Origin: Paralithodes platypus
Lineage: Eukaryota; Arthropoda; Malacostraca; Decapoda; Lithodidae
Assembly (NCBI GenBank): GCA_032716605.1
Contig: CM064519.1
Coordinates: forward strand, 28,413,943-28,477,942
DNA: 64,000 bases
Reading direction: 5' to 3'
Both the position numbers and the translations under genes were made by a program. Each line of letters starts with the position of its first letter. Position 1 is the stretch's first letter. Positions 45,247 to 57,600 of the stretch are shown in pieces. Below the pieces are notes generated by a model. That model saw only the letters and a program-made list of their open reading frames with translations, made no database searches and was not told where the DNA came from.

Positions 45247-45355
45247 TTACGAGGATACTTTGCAAATATAGATTGGTCATTTATTGAGCAAGAACAGAAT
45301 ATTCAGGTAAAATACACCATGTTACTAGACATTTACAGGGAGGGGGTAGATAAAT

Positions 45356-47319
45356 ATGTACCAACATTTAAGGGATAGAAAGCTGGCTAAGGAGAAAGAG
45401 TGGTTTAACATGCGATGTCACATTGCCCAGAACAAAAAGGACTCTGCATGGAATAAAGTGAGGAGGAGACACACTGAGGAAAAATGGAATGAGTATAAGA
45501 ATGCTAGAAACAACTATGTCAAGACTATAAGAGAGGAGAAAAAGAACTTTGAAAAAGATATAGTAAACAAATGTAATAAAGAACCCAAACTGTTCTATAG
45601 TTATATCAACGGCAAAACAAAAATAAAGGAAAAAATAACAAAGCTTAGGGTAGAGGGTCAATTATATGAAGACACAGTGGGTATGTGTGAAATTATGAAT
45701 GATACATTAACATCCATGTTTGTGGAGGAGGATGACTATGTAGAACCTGTGGTGGAATTGAACGAGATACAGGGACTAGAGTCGATAGAAGTCAACAAGG
45801 ATGAACTAAAATCATTGTTGGAAGAATTGGACGTGAGAAAATCTATGGGCCCAGATAACATTGCTGGATGGGTATTAAGAGAATGTTCTGAACAACTAGT
45901 GAGACCTATTTTTAATATTGTTCAACACTCATTAAACAAGGGGGAACTTCCCTTAGAATGGAAACAAGCAAATATAACTCCAATATATAAAAGTGGAAAT
46001 AAAGAAGACCCGCTAAATTATCGACCGGTATCCTTAACGAGTGTTATATGCAAGCTTTGTGAAAAGATTATTAGAAAAAGATGGGTGGGTATGTTGGAGG
46101 AGAGGGAAATAATTTCAAGCAAGCAGTTCGGGTTCAGAAAAGGTCATTCGTGTACCACAAATTTGTTGAGTTACTATGATAGGGTAATTGATATTGTACA
46201 AGGGAGGGAGGGGTGGGTAGATTGTATTTACTTAGATTTCAAGAAGGCATTTGATAAGGTGCCTCATAAGAGATTGTTGTGGAAGCTCAGGACTGTGGGG
46301 CGGGTTGAGGGAGTATAGTATTATTAAAGTGGATGGAAAACTATTTAATTGGGAGGGAAATGCGAACAGTAATAAAAGGAAAGTTCTCCTCGTGGAAAAG
46401 GGTAAAAAGCGGAGTGCCTCAAGGATCGGTGTTGGCCCCAATCATGTTTTTGGTTTTCATCAACGACCTTCAAATGGGAATAGGCTCATATATATCTATG
46501 TTTGCTGATGATGCAAAATTAATGAAACATATTACAAGTAGGAGTAGTTGTGAAGAATTACAGAGAGACCTAGATAAGTTATATGAGTGGAGTCAAACTT
46601 GGAAAATGGAATTCAACACGAGTAAGTGTCAGGTTCTTGAGATGGGAAAAAGTAAATATAGACCTTCTTGGGGATATAAAATAGGAGATGAAATAATTAG
46701 TAAAGCTGTGAAAGTAAAAGACCTAGGGGTAGTTGTGGCAGACAGCTTGTCACCTGAACAGCATATAAATAAAATAACTGGTGAAACCTATGCAGTGTTG
46801 ACTAACATGAGAATAGCTCTGAATTATTTAGATGAAGAGATGTTAGCAAAAATAATAGGGACAATAATACGACCAAGACTGGAGTATGCAGCAGTGGTGT
46901 GGTCTCCACACCTTATAAAACATAATAAAAAACTGGAAAGAGTTCAGAGAGTTGCCACTAAGATGATAGCTAGCCTTAGAGACCTGCCTTATGAGGAGAG
47001 ATTGGAGAGGCTAAAGCTGCCAACGCTGAGGGAGAGGAGAGAGAGAGGTGACATGATCATGATGTTTAAGTGTGTGAAAGGTTTTGAGAAGATCGACAAG
47101 GGAGATTTTGTGGTGAGGGACGAGGGAAGAACCAGGGGTCATGATTGTAAGTTGAGGAAAGTTATATGTAAGTCTGATGTAAGAAAGTTCAGCTTCCCGT
47201 ATAGAAGCATTAAGTGTTGGAATAAGTTGGATGGGGAGGTGGTGGGAGCAAGAAATATCCAAACTTTTAAAGCAAAATTGGATAAATGTAGAGAGAGAGA
47301 CAGGACAACACGAGCTTAG
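45356..47319 (+). pseudogene. CR1/L2 reverse transcriptase domain
   Basis: Two frames joined near 46310. The first (45356-46318) has KSMGPDNIAGWVL, WKQANITPIYKSGN, NYRPVSLTSVICKLCEKI, QFGFRKGHSCTTNLL and YLDFKKAFDKVPHKRLLWKL. The second (46333-47319) has KSGVPQGSVLAPIMFLVFIN, the catalytic MFADDAKLM and the CR1 tail RPRLEYAAVVWSPHL and RRERGDMIMMFK. A small shift at GGGCGGGTTGAGG breaks it. Confidence 0.88.
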
Positions 47320-49427
47320 GCTCAAATCCTGTATACTACAATTAGGTGAGTACAGTTTGCAGGCGAGTGCTCTACCAACCGCGCTACGGCCTGTTGTGTT
47401 GTGTGTATGTGCACAGCAAACTCACTTGCTCTCGTGTTTCCGACTTCGACTCCTCTGAATTCTCAACTTTATGGCTCAAACTTTCCTGTCACTCTCAAAC
47501 TAAATATTTCTGTGCTATCTATCTTTCCCCTAACTCTACTAGCTTTCCATATTCTTTGACTATCTAAACTCTAAAGTGGAACACATCCAATCTATCTCTC
47601 CTTTCTCAGAAATCTCGATCTTAGATTTCAACATTCACCACCGCCAATGGCTCTCCTCTCTTTCCACTGACCAAACTGGTGAACAAGCCTTCATCTTTTC
47701 TATCTTAATGACAGAGCAGTTAGTTCAGCAACCCAACCATATCACGGATCGCTTCAGAGATCGGCCCAACATTCTTGACTTATTTCTAACCTCTAACCCT
47801 TCTGCTTAAACTGTTGAACTTTTCTCTGTGGGCTCCTCCGACCATAAACTTATCTCTGTCACCTGTCCTAACTCTCCAGTACGGCCACCTGATCTTCTCC
47901 CAGCTGGCGGCGCTTGTGGCACTTTGGCGCTACCGACTGTGAGCTTTTACGGCAGTACTTCTTTGATTTCCCATGGAATAATTTTTACTTCCAAGCTGAG
48001 GACCCTCGGAGAGTGTAGAACGCATTACAGAGGTAATTCTCTTGGGCATGGAGGAATACATCCCATTTTCTTTCTCTCAGTCTAATGCAAAACAAATCTT
48101 CTTAGTTTACTCTCGCTTGTTCTACTGCTGTCCACAATAAGGAGGAAGCCTTCAAACGTAAGGATCTCTTTCTTCTTATGTTTCTGCCCAGAATCAAGCC
48201 AAATCTGTTCTTTGACTTGCCAAACATTCTTTCATCAATAATAAATGCCCTGAACTATCCAACTCTAGTTCTTCCCAAGCTTTCTGGCATCTAGCCAAAA
48301 ACGGATGGTGTTCCTCCTGTTGTACTAAAAAACTGTGCTTCCATGCCGACTCCCTGCCTAGGCAAACTCTTTCGTCTCTGTCTTTCCTCTAATGTCTGCC
48401 CTTCTTGCTGGAAGTTTGCTCTCATTCAACCTGTCCCAAAGAAGGGTGATTGCTCTCAACCCTCCAACTATCGCCCAATTGCTCACATTTCTTGTATCTC
48501 TAAAGTTTTTAAAACTATTCTTACTTCAAAATTTCTTAAGCATTTATCTTCTCATAATCTACTCAGATCGCCAGTATGGCTTCCATAAGGGCCGCTCTAC
48601 TGGTGATCTTCTTTCCTATCTTACTAACTTTTGGTCATCCTTCTTTCAGGACTTCGGAAAGACTTTTTCTATTGCACTAGACATATCGAAAAGCCTTTGA
48701 TAATGTCTGGCACAGATCTCTAAGTTCCAAACTACCCTCCTTCACTTTCTATCCCTCCATCTGTGCCTTTATCTCTAATTTCCTTCCAGACTGTTCCATA
48801 GCTGTGGTTGTGGACGGCCATTGTTCACTTCCTCAACCTATCAACTACAGTGTTCCTCAGGGTTCTGTACCATCTCCAATTCTCTTTCTAATATTCATTA
48901 ATGATCTTCTCAACTGCACCTCCAGTTCTATCCATTCATACGCTGATTACTTACCCTACACTATTTAACTAGTTTTTTCAGACTGCCCCAGCATACAACC
49001 ACTCCAAAACTCACGTAACAGGGCCATGGCACGCCTATATTCTGATCTATCAACCATTTCCAATTGGGGCAGAGAAAATCTTGTTGCTTTCAATGCTTCC
49101 AAAACCCAATTTCTCCATTTATCTACCCGTCAAGAATGCCCACTTCAATAATACACAAATCAACCCTTCATCTTCTCTCAGCATTCTCGGTGTCTCTTTT
49201 TCTTCTGATCTCTCTTGGAAACACCATATTACCACTCTTGCTAAAACGGCTTCTCAGAAGCTGGGTGTGCTCAACTGCCTCCGGGGGTTCTTTACACCTG
49301 CACAGCTTCTTGCTCTGTACAGGGGCACAGTGCGGCCATGTATTGAGTACAGTTCGCATGTGTGGGGAGGATCCTCTCACACAGCACTTCTAAACTTTTG
49401 GCCCTGGAACTCACAGATGACCTAGAC

Positions 49428-49705
49428 CAGCGATTCCCAACCTTTTTTCTGTCATTTCCCCCTCCAACCAGTTCAACCATCCAGATTTCCCCCTTCATGT
49501 GGACAAGGGAAAGTGTAGTCGAAACACACTGTGACTACACTCTCCCTCTCTCTCTCGGGCATGAGAAAATCCATCTCAGAGATTTTTTTTTTTATTGCTA
49601 GTAGTAGTAGTACAGTAGTAGGCAGTGTAATCATGTAATTATTTCCCCCCTGATAGCTTCAAATTTCCCCCCAGGGGGAAATTTCCCCCAGGTTGGGAAA
49701 TGCTG
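49428..49705. mobile_element. hAT MITE, 278 bp, perfect 8-bp target duplication
   Basis: Ends CAGCGATTCCCAACCTTTTT and CCAGGTTGGGAAATGCTG are inverted. ACCTAGAC lies at 49420-49427 and 49706-49713. These termini are typical of Charlie-like hAT elements. It is inserted at the 3' end of LINE-3. Confidence 0.9.
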
Positions 49706-49713
49706 ACCTAGAC

Positions 49714-50150
49714 CAATTTCGAGTACAAGCACAGCAGACGTACCGAGTGGCAAACCCCGACGAACGTGACAAGCTCGTCTGGGGGACCATTGCAGCCTGA
49801 GTGCCACCCGTAGTCCGCCTGTACTTCGTGGGTAAGGAACGGAAGACTTTGGAGAAGGACATACAAATCCTCAAGATCTTTCTTAGTAGTTCTGCCCCCC
49901 ACCCCCACCACTGAAATGACCTACATACACCAGCTCACCTAGGCGCCAGCCTTGAATACCCCCAGCCCGTCCCGGACACCCTGCACCCTGCACCCATGCC
50001 CCCACCAATCACCCTCCCTGAATCTCAACCGGCATGGTATGTATGATGCTAGAAGATGTATAACACGGCACTTGCACGTCCGTATCCCAGGGTGGGCGGG
50101 TGTGCAGGAATTTTTTAACTCTGGGAGTTAATGAAAAGGGTTTACTGTGT
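49714..50150. other. Possible LINE-3 tail and unassigned sequence
   Basis: Some coding-like text (TYRVANPDERDKLVWGT) at 49738-49790, then GC-rich non-coding DNA. Not assigned. Confidence 0.35.
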
Positions 50151-50151
50151 A

Positions 50152-50370
50152 CAGTCACGGCGATAAATGCTGGACCAGGGGATGAACCATTTTCTTCACC
50201 ACACACATGTTTTTAATGACTACTGTATTTATATTTTCGAAGTATTCCTTAAATTAAAATGAACAAAGGTGGATTATAGGAGTAGCTCAAAGTATTGCTA
50301 ATATGTTCAGTACGCTAGTGTGCACATGTTTTTTACACATCCCCTGGTCCAGCATTTACCGCCGTGACTG
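50152..50370. mobile_element. TA-target MITE, 219 bp
   Basis: Inverted ends CAGTCACGGCG(A/G)TAAATGC continuing to CTGGACCAGGGGATG. TA lies at 50150-50151 and 50371-50372. The interior is AT-rich. Confidence 0.85.
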
Positions 50371-50500
50371 TATTATCAAACCTTATGGGCAAATAAATAA
50401 AAAATAACTTAGTATTTGGCATTAAATGGCTAAAAGGTCAGTCAAGATATTATATAGTCATCTACAGTAAATCAAAAGAGCTTTTAGCCTTTTACTGTAC

Positions 50501-50848
50501 CTGGCATTGAATGGCAAAGGATCATCCAAGCTCTTCATGGGCACCTTGAGAGTACCGTGCATCGTGTGAACCATAATCCTCTCGTACAGCCTGTAGATGT
50601 TGAGTGCTGCAATACTGTCATCTTGTAGACATATCCAGCCTCCTTCAGTCTTGCCCACAGACCCAAGAAGACTGAAAGGCTTGCTGGAAGTCTCCTGTAA
50701 GCGTCTTTTCCTGAGCCTGTCCTTGATGTTGGTGAGGGTGAAGGGAACTTGCTTACAGCGGTTCAGCCACGGTCTTTGGGGTTCAATTGGTTTCTGCACC
50801 ACAGTCTTGCCACTTTTAACCAGATGAGGAGTCATGGGAGCGACGTAC
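50501..50848 (-). CDS. Host gene of unknown function, exon a
   Basis: 348 bp between acceptor GCAATTGTTTGACAG and donor GCCAG/GTACAG. Frame: one base completes a codon, then 115 codons, then two bases (AG) that join exon b. The translation includes YVAPMTPHLVKSGKTVVQKP, RPWLNRCKQVPFTLTNIK, DRLRKRRLQETSSKPFSLLG, EGGWICLQDDSIAALNIYRL and VPMKSLDDPLPFNA. A basic cluster (RLRKRRLQE) might serve nuclear localisation or nucleic-acid contact; that is a guess. I do not recognise the family. Earlier exons should lie to the right but none was found. Confidence 0.82.
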
Positions 50849-51599
50849 CTGTCAAACAATTGCACTGTGAGACTTGACCAAATATACAGTACTGTATATA
50901 GCTAATAGAATTTACTATTATTAAAGAATAAACAGGAATAAATGGAGAATGCTTGTGAATACATAGGTGAACACGTGGTCATTTGGGAGAAGGGGTCAGG
51001 CACCAGTTGGACTAGATAATAGTCCGTCAGGCACCTGGCCCGGGGAGCTGGTATACAAGAAGGATGCGTCTGGAAGTGTGGTGGGCTGGCTTGCGGTTTC
51101 GGCTCGCTGCATGTCTGCCTGCTGAGACCGGAACCTCTCCGGGTGGTCGGGGGCCGGGGGAGTGCTGGAGGGACCTTGGTGATCCCTGGTCTCTGGGTCT
51201 TCTCCTGGGTGACCTAGATGTGTGTAAATTTGTGTTTTGTTTTTGTGTATTCATTGTTTTCTGTTGTGTTGTGTTGTCCCTGTTTGGGCTGTCTCAAGTT
51301 GGCAAAAAAACAGGGAATGGGCCTGAGTACTACATGAAAGAATAATCCAATTAACAACACAAGATATGTTCAGATGCTTTTATTTGGACTGGTTCGTAAA
51401 ACAACTTAACCTACATGATTAACCCAAATTTCCATATAACCATCCTCATTTTGCTATGTTCTATTGTTACTATTACACTTCAAATGACCTCTTTGACTTT
51501 TGGTTTTCATTACCTCCCTCCACTTCCTTAATGTCTCTACAGCACCTCCTCTTCAACCAGTTACCTGGAACTTTGCTTTCCTTTACAAGGTGGTGGAGC
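50849..51599. other. Intron or intergenic DNA, no exon recognised
   Basis: A GC-rich patch at 51010-51230 is open on the plus strand (51064-51345) but low-complexity, with no recognisable domain or clear splice sites. The rest is AT-rich. Confidence 0.4.
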
Positions 51600-51601
51600 T
51601 G

Positions 51602-51829
51602 GAATTGACCACTTGCGAGTTTCAGGCTATAAGGAAGTTGGAGCTATAGACATCAATATTTAGCAGAATTACCAGCTATAATATGGTTATAGTGCATTTA
51701 TAAACCCATACAAATATGTTTATCATACTTTCCATCCATCAGGAACCTACATCATTACTGCATTTCTGTTTTATAGCGGTGTTTATAGCTCGAACTTCCT
51801 TATAGCCTGAAACTCGCAAGTGGTCAATT
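51602..51829. mobile_element. Short inverted-repeat MITE, copy 2 (~228 bp)
   Basis: Same family as 16267-16492, in the opposite orientation. Ends AATTGACCACTTGCGAG with TTTCAGGCTATAAGGAAG, inverted at 51787-51829. Confidence 0.8.
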
Positions 51830-52049
51830 GAAGGTAGAGTAGATGGTGAGGGATCATAGAATTCAACGATACTTCATTGAGTTCCAGTTTGATGCGGTTG
51901 TGGGCTTGTTTTTGGTTCTTTTTGTTATTTTTCTGCTATAACCCTTTTTACATGGCGGTTTCTGCTGACGATTTTGTATTCACCATAATAGTTTACCACC
52001 ACTTGGTAGCAGTTGGGCAAACTTGTGATCGTGAATGGGCCCACGAATC

Positions 52050-52576
52050 ATGGGGCAAGTTAGCCATCACAACCTGAGTATCCACTGTGTAGGGGTTTTG
52101 AGGGGGGATGGCATCTTGAATTCTTGATGTAGGTCCTGATTCTAGTGGAGGTGCTTGAGTCTAATCTTGATGTGAAAAAAGTCCATTTCTGGTTCCTGTG
52201 ATGAATTAGGGGGTGTTGTTAGATACAGGAATGGCAAAAGTAGGGGCGTGACTCCGTAGATTCTCTCGTGAGGTGATATTCCGTCTTGTTTTGGAGTCGA
52301 GTTTAAAACCCACTGGATCATATATAATTATGATGGCCAGTCTCTGGTGGTATGCTCATCGAATTTGGTTCGTATTTGTTCTCTTATGGTCTTGTGGGTT
52401 CGTTCCCATACGGCGTTGCCTTGGGGCCAATATGGTGACGAGTGGGGCAGCTTATACCCCATAAGTTTTGACAGCTTGCTCCATATTTTACTCGTAAATT
52501 CTGAGGCGTTGTCGGAGTGAATTGCTTAGGGGAGTCCCAAGAAGGAGAATACTTCCATCAAGAGGGCATGTGCGAC
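52050..52576 (-). pseudogene. LTR-retrotransposon integrase remnant
   Basis: Minus-strand translation: VAHALLMEVFSFLGLP, a stop, AIHSDNASEFTSKIWSKL, GYKLPHSSPYWPQGNAV then ERTHKTIREQIRTKFDEHT. This is the second half of a retroviral-type integrase core: the HSDNASEF aspartate and the glutamate after PQGNAV of the D,D-35-E triad. It resembles Ty3/gypsy or BEL integrases more than copia, but the piece is short. Stops show it is dead. No LTRs were found beside it. Confidence 0.65.
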
Positions 52577-53160
52577 GGTATCTTTATTTAGAAATGTAAT
52601 TTTTATTATGCTATATTTAACCCTCGGATAACAGCTAGTTTGAACATTCCAACCACCCTGTATCCGGGTGATTTCTTAAAATGTTGTCATTATCCCCGTA
52701 CTCATAACTTCACAAATAAATTGCCTAAGTTAGGTTAGTTGCATAGCAATATGCAGCACTCACTGTTATCTTGCGAATGGTGAAGACTAGAACACTTTAC
52801 ACCAAAGGGCTGGCTAGTGACTGCCTGACTGACTGACTGACTGACCATTTTTTTGCGGGATAGTATATTTATCAATTTTGTATACAAATTGGACCACTGG
52901 AGATGAATTGCCTACTATACCCTAGTTGTCACACAATCATCAAGTATATTAATATATGCAAAATGATAATGCACTAAAATACAAGCAGTAAATATAATTT
53001 GAGAAAATGGTTAAGCAGAGCTACTAAAAGCAAAGGTAAGGCAACACTCAAATATAATTAAAAGACAATATTTTACAGTACTTGTCTTAAGGTGGTGTCA
53101 CATGAGGTCATGTATCCGATCCTTGGCTCAGAGGAACTGTATCAGATTCAAATAATACTA
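52577..53160. other. Non-coding stretch
   Basis: AT-rich with a (GACT)n run at about 52823-52844. No gene is seen. Confidence 0.4.
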
Positions 53161-53164
53161 TGGA

Positions 53165-53560
53165 AAGGTACCTACCCGATAGCACTATCGTTTGGGAGTG
53201 CTGCATGCATCTCACACCATTGCCAACATCTTGTCAAATTGCAAATTTGTTTGAATAGAATATTTGGAATTTAATTGTAGTTTCTTTATTCATACAGAAT
53301 TTAGCAGAACGTCCTGAACTTCCCAAATTGACTAATTCCTTGAGTATGACGAGAGTACGTTAATATATGCGCGACTAACCTGATTGGGACCCAAATTCCC
53401 CACTCACACAGCGATGCACATCCCATGCGGTGACCTTGCGTTCTCCCACTTCAAAATGTTACTCTGCCAAATTGCTATTTCCACATACTGTAGTAATTTT
53501 GATAAGTTCTTTTGCCTTTACACTGCGCTGTCCCTGCCCCGGTCTGCCCACCTTGCAAGC
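53165..53560 (-). repeat. AT-rich interspersed repeat, copy d (reverse)
   Basis: Reverse complement of the family at 3482-3952: GGTACCTACCCGATAGCAC, CTTTATTCATACAGAATTT, CTTCCCAAATTGACTAATTC and AATTTTGATAAGTTC. Diverged. Confidence 0.6.
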
Positions 53561-54348
53561 TTTACACTATAAATTCAACCAATGCTGACATTATTTTAAA
53601 GTTTGTAGCTTAAAATATGGACCAAACACATAAAAACAAATAAAATACTCAATACTGTACTAAACAATTAGACTATAAAATCATTGCGGATACCAGACTC
53701 ACATACAGATTATCGGATACGTGACCATGTGACGCCACCTTTGCAAAGCCAATGATATACAGTTATGCCAATATATATAATATCTGGGAAAACTGTGTGG
53801 AGTGAGAGGGGTCTCTGAGGCAGCTGATGGTGTGTAATGGAACATATAACTTATTAAAACTTAAAGGGGTATCACACGAGAGCTTTTATTGAAAATTTTG
53901 ATGGCTGAAAATATTTTTGGCAATCTCACTGGGAAAGAACTTTTGCTTGGGTACCAAAAAAGGCTGAAGATGTATTAATTAAGTTACCAAAATTCTTATA
54001 AAAGTTTAATTCATAACCTGCCAGACTACTAATATTGCCAATAAGTTGATGTAAATGCACTTGTGTGATACCGGCTTTACTCCTACGCGAGAGGGTCAAT
54101 TATCAAGCTAAATATCTTAAAACTAAAGCACTACTGTACAAGAATATTATATTGCCAATAAATAATAACACTTACAAATGAAATACAGTACAGTATTATA
54201 TAGCGGTCACACAGATTACAGGCTAACTATAATGGAAGTGTATTCAGTTCAGTTCACTGAGGGGACCCACTGATGGCTGCTCTCAGGCAGGATGAAGTGA
54301 AGGGGTTTGAGAGAAAAGGATTATGATATGCATATACTGTAGGTGCCT
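53561..54348. other. Non-coding stretch before the RTE element
   Basis: AT-rich, no coding region or terminal repeats recognised. Confidence 0.4.
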
Positions 54349-54405
54349 ATACATACATACATACATAACATTTTAAGACTGAGTGTTCCACACATCAGTG
54401 CAGTT

Positions 54406-54633
54406 TCAGTCTCTTGTCCTAATGGCGGCGTTCCAGGCAACCCTGTTAAGGGCTGCTTCACTTGTCAAGTTCTTGGATTTGAGATCGGCGCGTATAGTTC
54501 GATCCCAGGTCTTCCTCGGTCCACCCCTTGGTGCAGCTCCCTCCACAATCACAGACCTGCATTTTTTCACCCAATTTTGTTCATCCATTCTCTCCACATG
54601 TCCATACCATCCCAGTCTACTTGTACACATCAC
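54406..54633 (-). pseudogene. RTE ORF2, C-terminal tail
   Basis: Reads RLGWYGHVERMDEQNW, VKKCRSVIVEGAAPRGGPRK, TWDRTIRADLKSKNLTSEAA and ends NAAIRTRD, stop. This is the usual C-terminus of RTE proteins, with the GRPRKTW-like motif as GGPRKTW. It continues the thread that stops at 58987. Confidence 0.85.
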
Positions 54634-57600
54634 AAACACCCCACACATCATCCTGGGTGGTGACTTCAACGCCAAGACGTCGGCCTGGTTTGTCGACAAC
54701 CCCGACACAGACAGAGGGCTGGTACTACAAAACCAAACCGATAATCTCATCATCCTTAACGACATCCATCAACATACCCATATTCCTCACCAAGCCCTCT
54801 ATAACCCATCATCTCCAGACATCACCTTTTGCTCCCCAGAACTCGCCCCCACAACATCCTGGAGGGTGGTCAGAACCTTAGGCTCTGACCACCTCCCGAT
54901 CATTATCACCACCAAAACCAGACTCACCCTAGCTAGCCACAAACACACATACACCAATTATAAAAGAGCTAACTGGGAAGCATTCACAAATGAGACAGAA
55001 CAACACTTCACAACTCTAAACAGTACACCCATCACTAAAATCAACAATGCTGTAAACATACTCAATATAACTATCCAAAACACTGACAAGAAACACATTC
55101 CAAGAGATAACAGAAAAAGACACAACCCCAACTTCACACCAGAAATTCAAAACCTCATCAGACAACGCGACATACTGAAACACTAAACAGCATCACACTT
55201 TCCAACAGCAACACAACACAATCACATGCTGCAATCACAACAACAGACTCTACTCCTTCATGTAAACAACAAGCAAACACTCTCATCAATCACTTTTCAC
55301 ATGTCAGCCACCTAAAACCTCACAAAGACGACCGACGTGTCATCCGACGTAAGAGACAATTCCCCACAGACCCTGACTATACACCCTTCACCAATCACCA
55401 GACAAAGCATATCATCAACAATCTCAAGCACTCACCCGCCTGTGGCCTAGACAACATAAGCAACATACACCTCAGACACCTGGGACCACAAGGCATACAA
55501 GCACTCACTAACATATCAAACTACAGCTATTCACACAACACAATACCAGACATTTGGAAGCATGGTATCATCATCACATTCCCCAAACCCAACAAAGACC
55601 CCACGCTACCCTCCTCGCACTGCCCCATCACACTCCTTTGCTCCCCCTCCAAAGTCATGGAACGCCTAGTATTACAACTAATTACACCTGACCTACCCCT
55701 AGCTCCAACACAACATGGTTTTAGGCCACTGCACTCCACAAACACTCTTCTCACAGACCTTACACAAAGAGCTTTCGACGGCATCAACTCAGCTAGACCA
55801 CCACACAGATCACTATTAGCCACACTCGACATTAGTAAAGCCTTCGATGCCATCCCCCGCCACAACCTAACAAACAAAATCTACAACACAAACATGCACA
55901 ACAACACAAAAAGGTGGCTGGCCAACTTCCTAGCAGGCAGATGTGCACACGTATCTTTTGCCGGTCAGTCATCTAAAATCAGAAACTTTCCAAACGGAGT
56001 CCCACAAGGATCCGTCCTATCGCCCGCACTCTTCAATCTGTACATGCACGATATAACTACACCCAATACGCCCCAAATAAACTTAGCCTCCCATGCAGAT
56101 GACATAACACTCACATGCACACACCATGACCCAAAAAGAGCAACAGATCTCCTTCAACCCTATCTCAACACACTACATGGCTGGTGCACTACAAACAGAC
56201 TTAATCTAGCCCCAGCCAAATCCACCGCAACCCTGCTCACAAGTTGGACAGGAGAACACGAATACATCCCTCAACTCACCATAAACAACACACCCCTAAC
56301 ACAGTTGAGTTTTTCAAGTTTGTAAACGGCAAAAGGAAGATAAAAGCCACGATCGTAAAGATTAAAAGTGGAAACAGAATCATAGAAGAGGATACAGAGA
56401 TTGCGGAAGAACTAAATAGAAATTTTGCATCAGTATTTACAAAAGAAGGAGAATTCATTGCACCAGAAACCAATGAGATAGGTACAGAGGAAATGCCGGA
56501 AGTCACATTTAACAGACCAGAGCTCATAGACAAAATGAGTAAGGTGGATCCAAACAAAGCCGCTGGACCGGACGGAGTATCAGGCTGGATTATTAAAGAA
56601 AATGCTAAGGAACTGAGTATACCGTTATATGACATAATGACCAAATCATTGGACACAGGGATAGTACCTACAGAATGGAAAAGAGCAAACATTATTCCTA
56701 TATTTAAGGGAGGAAGCAGAGATAAACCACTGAACTATAGACCTGTATCACTATTGAGCATCCTCATGAAGATTCTGGAAGGATTAATAAGGGACAAATG
56801 GGTTAACTACCTGGAATCCAAAAGATTAATTACTGACCGACAATTTGGATTCAGAGGAGGCAGATCATGTGTAAGCAACTTGTTGAGTTTTTACTCTAGA
56901 GTAATAGACACAGTGGACAAGAGGGAAGGATGGGTAGACTGTGCCTACCTAGACTTTAAAAAGGCATTTGACAAAGTTCCACACAAGAGATTGCTGTGGA
57001 AATTAAAACATGAGGGAAAAGTAGGAGACAAACTGCTGAAATGGATGGAGAGCTACCTTAGTGGAAGACAGATGAGAACAACAGTAAGGGGGAAATCGTC
57101 AAACTGGACTCAAATTACGAGTGGGGTACCACAAGGATCTGTCCTAGCCCCAATCATGTTTCTAATATTTGTAAATGACTTACCTGAGGGACTAACAAGC
57201 TACATGAGCATGTTTGCGGACGATGCTAAGCTGCTTAAAACGATCAGAACCCAGGAGGATTGCCTTGAGCTCCAAGCAGATTTGCAAAAGATCCATGAAT
57301 GGAGCATCAAATGGAATATGGAGTTCAATGCAGGGAAATGTAAGACTCTAGAAATGGGTAAAAGCAAGTACAGACCTAGAAAAGATTATAAACTAGGAAA
57401 TGAAGTGATTCCCAAAGCAGAAAAAGAAAAAGACTTGGGGATAGAATTTAAGGATAACATGTCTCCAGAAAGCCACGTAAATAAGATAGTGAGAGAATCA
57501 CTAGCACTATTGGCAAATATCAGGATGTCTTTCAATTATCTTAATGAAAACACCATGAAACAAATAATAACGGCAATAATAAGACCCAGGATGGAATATG

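Larger units (their letters stand above)
44380..47351 (+). mobile_element. CR1/L2-type LINE, nearly complete ORF2 (~2.97 kb)
   Basis: Inserted between the A and B boxes of the SINE, with ACAG at 44376-44379 and 47352-47355. The 3' end has the short ATTAGGTGAGTA type seen in the related copy at 31735. ORF1 is absent, so it is 5'-truncated at or near the start of ORF2. Two frame breaks (45246-45356 and about 46310) make it inactive. Confidence 0.85.
44201..47396 (-). mobile_element. tRNA-derived SINE (~220 bp) split by a CR1 element
   Basis: Minus-strand head at 47396-47356 with an A box (GTAGCGCGGTTGGTAGAGC at 47386-47368). The rest is at 44379-44201 with a B box GGTTCGAGTC (44366-44357). Flanks TG(C/T)TGTGTGTATG at 44188-44200 and 47397-47409 give a 13-bp target duplication with one mismatch. 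The two halves join into one tRNA-like sequence once the CR1 element is removed. Confidence 0.8.
43850..49730 (+). pseudogene. LINE-3: decayed Jockey/CR1-like LINE interrupted by SINE, CR1 and MITE
   Basis: The endonuclease start is at 43850-44200 (NIRGL, HHLSSNKPDLLFLTETQ, NFQAKGGCCVYG). It resumes at 47410 (HSKLTCSRVSDFDSSEFSTLW, then [30 protein letters not shown] and GSSDHKLISV). Reverse-transcriptase remains follow: NYRPIAHISCISKVFK (48460), SVPQGSVPSPILFLIFINDL (48850) and YADY in place of YADD at about 48940. The tail is ALYRGTVRPCIEYSSHVWGG (49310). There are many stops and frame changes. It is the oldest-looking LINE here and host to three later insertions. Its 3' end beyond 49713 is not clear. 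Confidence 0.8.

Noticed and set aside
51064..51345. 93-residue plus-strand open frame
   Set aside because: GC-rich then T-rich low complexity, no domain, no convincing splice sites or homology that I recognise.
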